Of a DNA stretch of 7,724 nucleotides, positions 1 to 5,197 are shown in pieces. The number at the start of each line of letters is the position of its first letter. Position 1 is the first letter of the stretch. The stretch comes from Planctomycetota bacterium. GTDB lineage: Bacteria; Planctomycetota; Brocadiia; Brocadiales; Bathyanammoxibiaceae. Position numbers and translations under genes: made by a program. The DNA lies in contig JAUXLO010000083.1 in NCBI GenBank assembly GCA_030623665.1, positions 1-7,724 on the forward strand. The letters run 5' to 3'. The notes beneath the pieces were generated by a model, which was given only the letters and a program-made list of their open reading frames with translations, ran no database searches and was not told the origin of the DNA.

Positions 1-61
1 AGAGGGTCAATAAGCTTGCGAGGTCGGCTGCAAAGGCCTCAAAGACCACGGAATAATACAT
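1..61 (-). CDS. Start of an unidentified gene, cut by the window edge
   Basis: Reading leftward from an ATG at 61-59, the reverse strand stays open to the window edge and gives 20 residues, MYYSVVFEAFAADLASLLTL, mostly hydrophobic or small. An in-frame TGA lies four codons upstream of this ATG with no other start codon between, so the ATG is the only reasonable start. A GGGAAG purine run touches the ATG, which is too close for an ideal ribosome binding site. The gene would be third in the leftward series after the amidohydrolase and antiporter, 96 nt past the antiporter stop. Too little is present to name a product. An N-terminal membrane segment is possible, but chance openness over 61 bases cannot be excluded. 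Confidence 0.4.
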   Translation of the reverse strand, partial: MYYSVVFEAFAADLASLLTL

Positions 62-157
62 CTTCCCAGTGTTTCAAAAGGAACCGCAATCCTGGCGGCG
101 TCCGCCGGGGCTGTGGAAGACGCGTAAATCCCCGTTAGCCGACGACAAGTCAACAAA

Positions 158-1342
158 TCAGGTAATCTTTTGGTCTATCTCCCCCGCCTTAGAAAGCGCG
201 TACCTTGTGCAGATGGGGCCGATTATCTCAAAGACAACGGTGGTTGCGACTGCCACCGTAAACAGTATGTCCGCCGCTTCGGGGAACTCGGTCTTTGCTA
301 CCAGGGCCATGCCTAGGGCCACGCCGGCCTGAGGGAGCAGCGCCACCCCCATGTACTTCTTAACACTGCTCTTGGAACCTGCGATATAGCCGCCGGGGAC
401 GGCGGATAATACCTTCCCTGCCGTCCTGCACAGTATGTAAGCAACCCCCACACCACCCAGCTGCATGAATGCCCGGGCGTCAAAGTGTGCCCCCGCCAGG
501 ACGAAGAACATGATGAATATGGGTGATGCCGCCTCCCTCAACGTGTCAAACAACATGACCGCCTTCCGGTCTATGTTCACGATTGTTACGCCCAGCGCAA
601 CGTTGGCCAGCAGGACCGACAGGTCAAGTGAAATAGATACACCTATTACCAGGAAGATGCTCGATAAGACAAGGACCAAAAGGTTGGCGCCGCCACTGAC
701 GTGTTGGGACACCCTGGACAGAATGACTGCGACCATGCAGCCCAGTATCAAAGAGCCCGGTATTTCGATTAGCGGATGGATGACTTCGAGTGAGAATATG
801 CCTGTGTAGGCCTCTGGCATATATGCCAGCTGGGCCACCGAGACACAGACGGCGAAGGTAATAATGCCCCAGACGTCATCTATCGCCACTATCCCCAGCA
901 GCGTCTTGGTAAAGGTGCCCTTTGCCCGATACTCCCTCACTACGAGCATGGTTGCGGCAGGGTCGGTCGCCGTTGCGATGGCGCCCAACAGGATGGCCAC
1001 ATAGAAGGGCTGGTGCAGAACGAAATAGACGACTGCAGTTACCAGGAGGCACACACCAAGGGTCTCAAAGACCGATATCCAGAGGATGGACCTGCCGGCG
1101 TGGCGCAGGTTTTCCAGAGATAATTCCTCCCCCATCATGAATGCAATAATCCCCAGGGCAATAAGCGATATCGGGTCGGAGAGGTTGTAGATATGTTCCG
1201 AGAGCATATTCAGCAGGTGGGGGCCCAGTAGTATCCCCAGGATCAGGAAGGCCGAGACCTCTGGGAAATTTAGTCTCTTTATGAGGGCCGCAAAGATGAG
1301 CGCCCCTGACAGCATGACGCCCACGCTGAGAAATATGTTCAT
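158..1342 (-). CDS. Cation:proton antiporter (CPA2/Kef-type membrane domain)
   Basis: The 394-residue product is a polytopic inner-membrane protein with roughly a dozen hydrophobic segments and matches the membrane domain of monovalent cation:proton antiporters, which exchange Na+ or K+ for H+. Visible family hallmarks are the ATATDPAAT stretch (Asp127) in one unwound-helix region and AIDDVWG (Asp155, Asp156) in the next core helix, where acidic residues normally carry the ions. A further hallmark is the LPQAGVALG motif near the C-terminus. There is no C-terminal TrkA-N/RCK regulatory domain, so this is the short form. The start at 1342 precedes a hydrophobic first helix; an AAGG lies about 11 nt upstream. 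The gene follows the amidohydrolase by 42 nt on the same strand, suggesting co-transcription. Ion specificity cannot be read from sequence. Family assignment is firm; physiological role (pH or salt homeostasis) is inferred. Confidence 0.92.
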   Translation of the reverse strand: MNIFLSVGVMLSGALIFAALIKRLNFPEVSAFLILGILLGPHLLNMLSEHIYNLSDPISLIALGIIAFMMGEELSLENLRHAGRSILWISVFETLGVCLLVTAVVYFVLHQPFYVAILLGAIATATDPAATMLVVREYRAKGTFTKTLLGIVAIDDVWGIITFAVCVSVAQLAYMPEAYTGIFSLEVIHPLIEIPGSLILGCMVAVILSRVSQHVSGGANLLVLVLSSIFLVIGVSISLDLSVLLANVALGVTIVNIDRKAVMLFDTLREAASPIFIMFFVLAGAHFDARAFMQLGGVGVAYILCRTAGKVLSAVPGGYIAGSKSSVKKYMGVALLPQAGVALGMALVAKTEFPEAADILFTVAVATTVVFEIIGPICTRYALSKAGEIDQKIT

Positions 1343-1384
1343 GAGACAAAAGACCTTGTCGGCTTAAAAAAACGGCTGCGGGTG

Positions 1385-2323
1385 TTATGCGGCCTCAAGC
1401 ATGGTGCCCAGATGCCGCTCTACACACAGCGGCAGCCCCTGGAGGCTGTAGCCGCCCTCAAGGCATGATACTATGCGGCCCTCGCAGCATTTGTTTGCTA
1501 TCTCCATAGTGATTGTGGTAAGTATGGCAAAGTCGTCCGGCCCCAGGCCAAGTCCTGCAATGGGGTCGTCCACGTAGGCGTCGAAGCCTGCGGATATGAT
1601 GATGAATTCGGGGTTGAACGACAAGACGTCTACGGCCATCATTTTCTTAAAGGTCTCCACGTATATGTCAGGCGGGGTGGCTGCTGTGAAGGGTATGTTT
1701 ATGGTAAGACCGTTTCCCTTGCCGCTCCCTCTCTCGTCTTCGCCGCCGGTGCCGGGGTAAAACGGCCACCTGTGCAGCGACACGTACAGCACTTGATTGT
1801 CACCGTAAAATATTTCCTGCGTCCCGTTGCCGTGGTGACAGTCCCAGTCTACTATAAGCACCCGGTCGAGCTTGTGTCTGGATATCAGGTATTGGGCGGC
1901 GATTGCTGCGTTGTTAAAGATGCAGAATCCCATGCCCTGTGCAGGTCTTGCGTGGTGTCCCGGCGGCCTGACCATGCAGAAGGAATTTCTATCGCTTTTC
2001 TCCATGATAGAGTCTGCGGCCGTTAGCAGCGCCCCTGCCGAATATAGTGCGGCCTTATATGTGTCGCGTGAAACCGCCGTATCGGGGTCTAAGTGGCCGC
2101 CCCCGCCCTCGGCGACCTTCCTGGCACTGTCGATATAATTCCTGTCGTGTACGAGTGCAATCTCTTCTACCGTTGCTGCCCTGGGACTGACCAGGGTGGA
2201 CCTGTCCCACAGACCGGTGGATTTTAGATGCTCGATGGTACATTCAAGCCTCTTATAATTTTCCGGGTGATCGGGGCCTGTGTCATGCTTAAGGAAGATG
2301 TCGTCGTAGAGGAGAAGTGTCAT
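1385..2323 (-). CDS. Histone deacetylase family protein (zinc-dependent amidohydrolase)
   Basis: The 312-residue product is a single arginase-fold deacetylase domain of the HDAC/AcuC/acetylpolyamine amidohydrolase superfamily, of typical length for bacterial members. The catalytic set is complete: tandem histidines in RPPGHHA (His123, His124), the metal-binding DWDCHHGNGT block (Asp161 and His163 as zinc ligands, with Asp159), the third zinc ligand Asp248 in SAGFDAYVDDP, and the transition-state tyrosine in GGYS (Tyr292). The DHPE motif near residue 18 is the usual N-terminal signature. It should hydrolyse an N-acetyl amide (acetyl-lysine, acetylpolyamine or similar) in the cytoplasm. The actual substrate is not evident, since bacteria have no canonical histone target. 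The start is supported by GAGAAG about 9 nt upstream. It leads a probable two- or three-gene leftward operon with the antiporter. Confidence 0.94.
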   Translation of the reverse strand: MTLLLYDDIFLKHDTGPDHPENYKRLECTIEHLKSTGLWDRSTLVSPRAATVEEIALVHDRNYIDSARKVAEGGGGHLDPDTAVSRDTYKAALYSAGALLTAADSIMEKSDRNSFCMVRPPGHHARPAQGMGFCIFNNAAIAAQYLISRHKLDRVLIVDWDCHHGNGTQEIFYGDNQVLYVSLHRWPFYPGTGGEDERGSGKGNGLTINIPFTAATPPDIYVETFKKMMAVDVLSFNPEFIIISAGFDAYVDDPIAGLGLGPDDFAILTTITMEIANKCCEGRIVSCLEGGYSLQGLPLCVERHLGTMLEAA

Positions 2324-2400
2324 GACAGTATGCTTCTCTAAAAGGCTATATTTATTACGGTTTGGATATGGAAAAGCCCTGAAAAAGTCATCCTGATACC

Positions 2401-2510
2401 AAATGTCATTCTGAGCGAAGCGAAGAATCTAGTGTTTTCGAGATTTTCGCCCAAGGCGAATCTGCCTATGGCATGACTTCGGTCATTTCACTCCCTCGGA
2501 ATGATAATTG
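2401..2510. repeat. MITE-like dispersed repeat with imperfect terminal inverted repeats
   Basis: The left end carries TCATTCTGAGCGA (2406-2418), continuing into GAAGCGAAGAATCT. The right end carries TCCCTCGGAATGA (2492-2504), whose reverse complement TCATTCCGAGGGA matches the left in 11 of 13 positions. Between them lie three small palindromes: AGATTTTCGCC/GGCGAATCT (2441-2463, loop CAA), TGCC-TAT-GGCA (2463-2473) and ATGAC-TTCG-GTCAT (2473-2486), the last with a C(UUCG)G tetraloop if transcribed. The left motif is, from memory, a widely dispersed intergenic repeat in several bacterial phyla. No transposase is present, so it would be non-autonomous. Exact ends are uncertain and I could not identify target-site duplications. 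It sits in the 338-nt divergent spacer between the amidohydrolase and RNase H starts. Apart from the candidate promoter near the RNase H start, I see nothing else in that spacer. Confidence 0.7.
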
Positions 2511-2625
2511 TGTAGAGTGTTTCAGGAGTCTCGTGCGGTCTTGGGCGCTAATTAGAGTTGATTTCCTCCTGGGTGTCAAATGGAATCCATGCCATCGTTC
2601 ATACATAGAAAGACAGATATTTTGT

Positions 2626-2654
2626 TTGGAAGTGTACCAACCAGGGGCTAAAAT
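2626..2654 (+). promoter_or_regulatory. Candidate sigma70-type promoter for the RNase H gene
   Basis: TTGGAA (2626-2631) and TAAAAT (2649-2654) are separated by exactly 17 bases, matching the -35 and -10 consensus in four and five of six positions. The -10 ends seven bases before the ATG at 2662, so transcription would begin at or within a base of the start codon. No Shine-Dalgarno sequence is present, which agrees with a leaderless message. This is pattern-based inference only. Confidence 0.4.
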
Positions 2655-2661
2655 TAAAAGA

Positions 2662-3240
2662 ATGAGAGGCATATCCGATGAAGAGCTGCTGGAACTCATT
2701 CGAAAGGGTATGGACACTGCGAAGGTTGCAGCCGGAGACCGCAGGGTTACCCGGAAGAGGTTGGAAAGGTTCTTTGACCGGCTGAGGGCCGTCATCAAGG
2801 CGAAGGCCGGCAAGCCTCCTTCCCCTGCACCCGGCGGAGGCGTCCTTATATATACAGACGGCGCATCACGGGGCAACCCCGGCAGGGCAGGGATAGGTGT
2901 GGTCATCTGCGACAGGAAACAAAACGTCCTGGAGGAGATTAGTGAATATATAGGAGAGGCCACAAACAACGTCGCCGAATACAGGGCCCTGATACGTGGT
3001 GTTGAGAAGGCGCTTGAGTACTGTCCAAAGGAGGTTGATATCTTTTGTGACAGTGAATTGCTGGTTAAACAGTTGAACGGTCAATACAAGGTGAGGGCGC
3101 CGTCAATACTTCCCCTTCACAAAGAGGCCAAGGGGCTCGTGGCTAAGCTTCCCAAGTGGAAGATACGGCACATCCGCAGGGAGAAGAATGTCCTGGCCGA
3201 TGCCCTGGCAAATAAGGCCATAGATACACGGAGTGACTGA
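2662..3240 (+). CDS. Ribonuclease H family protein (RNase HI type) with N-terminal helical extension
   Basis: The 192-residue product cleaves RNA in RNA-DNA hybrids, acting in the cytoplasm on R-loops and replication primers. The RNase H domain spans roughly residues 60-190 and keeps the full DEDD metal-binding set: Asp66 in YTDGASRGNPG, Glu106 in NNVAEYRAL, Asp130 in FCDSELLVKQLNG and Asp180 in NVLADALAN. The basic handle of E. coli RNase HI is short or absent. Residues 1-50 form an extra charged, probably helical module (ISDEELLELIRKG, RKRLERFFDRLRAVIK), joined by a Pro/Gly-rich linker; it is not the HBD-type hybrid-binding domain I would recognise. I chose the ATG at 2662 although the frame is open from 2473, because the extra 63 codons run through the dispersed repeat and have no protein-like character. 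No ribosome binding site is visible. Confidence 0.9.
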   Translation: MRGISDEELLELIRKGMDTAKVAAGDRRVTRKRLERFFDRLRAVIKAKAGKPPSPAPGGGVLIYTDGASRGNPGRAGIGVVICDRKQNVLEEISEYIGEATNNVAEYRALIRGVEKALEYCPKEVDIFCDSELLVKQLNGQYKVRAPSILPLHKEAKGLVAKLPKWKIRHIRREKNVLADALANKAIDTRSD

Positions 3241-3292
3241 GAGGACATGCATATGTGTAGGCGATTAAGGTATATGGGATGGCCTTTTATTC

Positions 3293-3321
3293 TTGACAAT
3301 TATTACATATATAAATAGAAT
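3293..3321 (+). promoter_or_regulatory. Near-consensus sigma70 promoter upstream of the leader ORF/zinc-protein pair
   Basis: A perfect TTGACA (-35, 3293-3298) is followed after exactly 17 bases by TAGAAT (-10, 3316-3321), five of six to consensus, in an AT-rich spacer (TATTACATATATAAA). Predicted transcription start is around 3328, giving a leader of about 105 nt before the ATG at 3433. This is the strongest promoter-like signal I saw in the window and it separates the downstream genes from the RNase H gene, which ends at 3240. The 3241-3432 gap otherwise contains the small leader ORF. Confidence 0.7.
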
Positions 3322-3355
3322 CTTGGATTAAGTTTAGACCTGGGAAGGGAGGTGG

Positions 3356-3436
3356 ATGTTTAGTAAAAACATGTCAGTGATCGATAACTTGTTGCTCTCG
3401 CAAGACGTCTGCGGGGGCAAGGAGGATAATACATGA
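3356..3436 (+). CDS. Candidate 26-residue leader peptide overlapping the next gene
   Basis: ATG at 3356 opens a frame encoding MFSKNMSVIDNLLLSQDVCG followed by GKEDNT, ending in TGA at 3434-3436. That stop overlaps the ATG of the downstream gene as ATGA, the classic geometry of translational coupling. The purine run AAGGGAGG (3345-3352) lies just upstream; the 3-nt gap to ATG is short, but the internal ATG at 3371 in the same frame is an alternative. The downstream gene's own Shine-Dalgarno (3419-3425) lies inside this ORF. I recognise no family. It could be a real small protein, a regulatory leader, or a chance ORF; the promoter upstream and exact overlap favour translation. Confidence 0.4.
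   Translation: MFSKNMSVIDNLLLSQDVCGGKEDNT
3419..3425 (+). promoter_or_regulatory. Consensus Shine-Dalgarno for the small zinc-ribbon-like gene
   Basis: AAGGAGG, a full anti-16S match, is placed 7 nt before the ATG at 3433. It fixes that start firmly, and contrasts with leuC and RNase H, which have no visible ribosome binding site. Confidence 0.85.
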
Positions 3437-3741
3437 TACACTATTCGTGTGATATGTGTGGTAAGGTCATACAGACCGAAGAGGAGTTGAGGTATGTTGT
3501 AAAGATAGAGGTTTATCCCGCTGATGACGTTGAGGAGGAGAACGAGGAATTTGACGCCCTCAAGGATGATTTGGCAGAGTTTAATCTTGAGGATGATAAA
3601 GAGCAGGAGGAGGGCTCTGATGATGGAGACGACATGGAATACAAGACCCTCCGTTTTGACCTGTGCCCGGAATGTCATAAGGCATACGTACGAGACCCGC
3701 TGTTTGTAAAGAGTTACAGGAGCCGATTCTTTGACAACTGA
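3433..3741 (+). CDS. Small acidic protein with paired CxxC motifs (putative zinc-binding), function unknown
   Basis: The 102-residue product has CDMCG at the N-terminus (Cys6, Cys9) and CPECH near the C-terminus (Cys78, Cys81, His82), which together would make one zinc-ribbon-like four-cysteine site. Flanking segments HYSCDMCGKVI, LRYVVKIEVYPA and LRFDLCPECHKAYVRDPL look like conserved beta hairpins. Residues 31-69 between them are an unusually acidic, probably disordered insert rich in Asp and Glu. There is no signal peptide or membrane segment, so it is cytoplasmic. From memory, similar uncharacterised proteins occur in Planctomycetota; I know of no assigned function. A nucleic-acid or protein adaptor role would be speculation. 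It sits behind a strong promoter and overlaps a possible leader ORF. Confidence 0.85.
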   Translation: MIHYSCDMCGKVIQTEEELRYVVKIEVYPADDVEEENEEFDALKDDLAEFNLEDDKEQEEGSDDGDDMEYKTLRFDLCPECHKAYVRDPLFVKSYRSRFFDN

Positions 3742-3749
3742 ACGAATTA

Positions 3750-3781
3750 CGGGTCTTTCCCTTCCATAATCAAAGATCCCG
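3750..3781 (+). terminator. Possible hairpin terminator or leader structure between the zinc protein and leuC
   Basis: CGGGTCTTT (3750-3758) can pair with AAAGATCCCG (3772-3781) to form nine base pairs with a single bulged T and a 13-nt loop, beginning 9 nt after the preceding stop codon. No uridine run follows, so it does not meet the criteria for an efficient intrinsic terminator. It might stabilise the upstream 3' end or form part of the leuC leader. The rest of the 99-nt gap shows no convincing promoter. Confidence 0.35.
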
Positions 3782-3840
3782 CTAGCAGTATTCTTACCGA
3801 GTTGTTTGTTCGCGTTAGTAATGCAGAATAATGTAGAATT

Positions 3841-5103
3841 ATGGTTATGACGTTGGCAGAAAAGATTATTGCAGTGCATACTGAGCGTGCCGAGGTGCGG
3901 GCCGGAGAGTTTGTTTATGCGGGGGTGGACTTCTGCCTCGGTAACGACATAACTGCTCCCATAGCCATAAAGGAGTTTGAGGGCGCCGGCATTGATAATG
4001 TGTTTGACAGGAAAAGGATAGCGCTGGTCCCGGACCATTTTACCCCTAATAAGGACATAGCCTCTGCGGAGCAGGTAAAGGTGCTGAGGCGGTTTGCGGA
4101 GAGGCATCGGCTTGAATATTTCTTTGAGATAGGCAGGATGGGGATAGAGCACGCCCTTTTACCTGAGATGGGGCTGGTATTGCCGGGGGACCTTGTAGCA
4201 GGGGCCGATTCCCACACGTGCACATACGGCGCGTTGGGCGCCTTTGCAGTCGGGGTAGGGAGCACCGACCTCGCAGCCTGTTTTGCCACGGGAAAGGTGT
4301 GGTTGAAGGTGCCCGAGACGATAAGGTTCGTGTTCGACGGGAAGCTGCCGCAATGGAGCTCGGGGAAGGATATTATCCTGCACGTAATAGGGGACATAGG
4401 GGTAGACGGCGCCTTGTATAAGGTCATGGAGTTTACAGGCCCGACCATCTCATCGCTGCCCATGGACGACCGTTTCGCTATATGCAACATGGCGATAGAG
4501 GCAGGTGCAAAGACGGGGATTATGGCAACAGACGACACGACTGAGGATTACGTGAGGGATAGGGCAAAGAGGGATTACAGACCTTATCATGTCAATGGCG
4601 GTCCCGGTGACGTCGAGACACGCAGTTATGATGCCTCAAAAATCTCCCCTCAGGTGGCGCTACCCGGTTTGCCGTCTAACGTCCGCCCCGTGGAGGAGGC
4701 CTCTGACATAAAGATTGACCAGGTGGTCATAGGTTCTTGTACAAACGGCAGGATATCAGACCTGAGGATAGCGGCCCGGATACTCCAGGGCAGACAGGTG
4801 CACCCGTCAGTGAGGCTTCTTGTCTTTCCTGCAACACAGGAGACGTATCTCATGGCGGTAAGGGAGGGCCTGATGGAGGTGTTCGTCAGCGCCGGGGCGG
4901 CCGTATCCACGCCGACCTGCGGGCCGTGTCTGGGTGGTCATGCGGGGATACTGGCCGAGGGCGAGAGGTGTCTGGCTACCACAAACCGTAATTTCCCGGG
5001 CAGGATGGGCCACCTGAAGAGTGAGGTCTTTCTTTGCGGTCCTGCCGTGGCAGCCGCATCGGCTGTGACCGGCAGGATTACCCACCCCGAAGAGCTGGCT
5101 TAG
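3841..5103 (+). CDS. leuC: 3-isopropylmalate dehydratase large subunit (LeuC/HacA, aconitase family)
   Basis: The 420-residue product is the large [4Fe-4S] subunit of an isopropylmalate isomerase or closely related homoaconitase-type enzyme. It interconverts 2- and 3-isopropylmalate in leucine synthesis when paired with a LeuD small subunit. Cluster ligands are Cys300 in GSCTNGR and Cys360/Cys363 in TPTCGPCLGG; the substrate-site DSHTCTYGALG (residues 123-132) and the TTNRNFPGRMG stretch are intact. The length and DSHTCTYG variant fit the shorter archaeal/HacA-type class, not the ~465-residue E. coli type. Start choice is weak: no Shine-Dalgarno precedes ATG 3841, and an ATG two codons later is possible, but MVMTLAEKII aligns with the usual family N-terminus. 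No leuD lies beside it, so a substrate other than isopropylmalate is possible. An activase gene follows after 94 nt. Confidence 0.9.
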   Translation: MVMTLAEKIIAVHTERAEVRAGEFVYAGVDFCLGNDITAPIAIKEFEGAGIDNVFDRKRIALVPDHFTPNKDIASAEQVKVLRRFAERHRLEYFFEIGRMGIEHALLPEMGLVLPGDLVAGADSHTCTYGALGAFAVGVGSTDLAACFATGKVWLKVPETIRFVFDGKLPQWSSGKDIILHVIGDIGVDGALYKVMEFTGPTISSLPMDDRFAICNMAIEAGAKTGIMATDDTTEDYVRDRAKRDYRPYHVNGGPGDVETRSYDASKISPQVALPGLPSNVRPVEEASDIKIDQVVIGSCTNGRISDLRIAARILQGRQVHPSVRLLVFPATQETYLMAVREGLMEVFVSAGAAVSTPTCGPCLGGHAGILAEGERCLATTNRNFPGRMGHLKSEVFLCGPAVAAASAVTGRITHPEELA

Positions 5104-5187
5104 CGCGGCCTCGGACGATAAGGCATTCTTTTCTTCATGTAGTAAGCGGCTGGCTGCTGGAAAAAACCTTTGTATCCTTTTTTCATT

Positions 5188-5193
5188 AAGGAA
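5188..5193 (+). promoter_or_regulatory. Ribosome binding site of the activase gene
   Basis: AAGGAA is placed 4 nt before ATG 5198, which also begins the expected MAEKKYIGLDIGS N-terminus; this supports the chosen start. The 94-nt gap after leuC holds no convincing promoter or terminator, so read-through from leuC is plausible. Confidence 0.7.
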
Positions 5194-5197
5194 CGGC

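Noticed and set aside
465..809. 114-codon forward open frame inside the antiporter
   Set aside because: The antiporter on the reverse strand has convincing transmembrane and core-motif structure; the forward frame is a shadow.
1343..1384. CGGCT...CGGCT around an A-run between the deacetylase and antiporter as a terminator
   Set aside because: The two CGGCT copies are direct, not inverted, repeats and cannot form a hairpin.
2473..2661. N-terminal extension of the RNase H frame back to ATG 2473
   Set aside because: These codons run through the right end of the dispersed repeat and spacer DNA, with a composition unlike the rest of the protein.
3265..3291. Possible terminator AAGG...CCTTTTATTCTT after the RNase H gene
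   Set aside because: The stem is only four base pairs and the T-rich part is interrupted, so it is not supportable as a terminator.
3334..4152. 272-codon reverse-strand open frame across the zinc-protein gene and the start of leuC
   Set aside because: It is antisense to two well-supported genes, has no recognisable domain or ribosome binding site, and its sequence is unstructured and low in protein-like patterning.
3915..4538. 207-codon reverse-strand open frame within leuC
   Set aside because: It is the antisense shadow of conserved leuC motifs (DSHTCTYG lies inside it) and carries no family signature.
5151..5187. A-run and T-run between leuC and the activase as an intrinsic terminator
   Set aside because: The A and T runs could only form a weak A-T stem with no GC-rich part; the only real signal there is the activase ribosome binding site.
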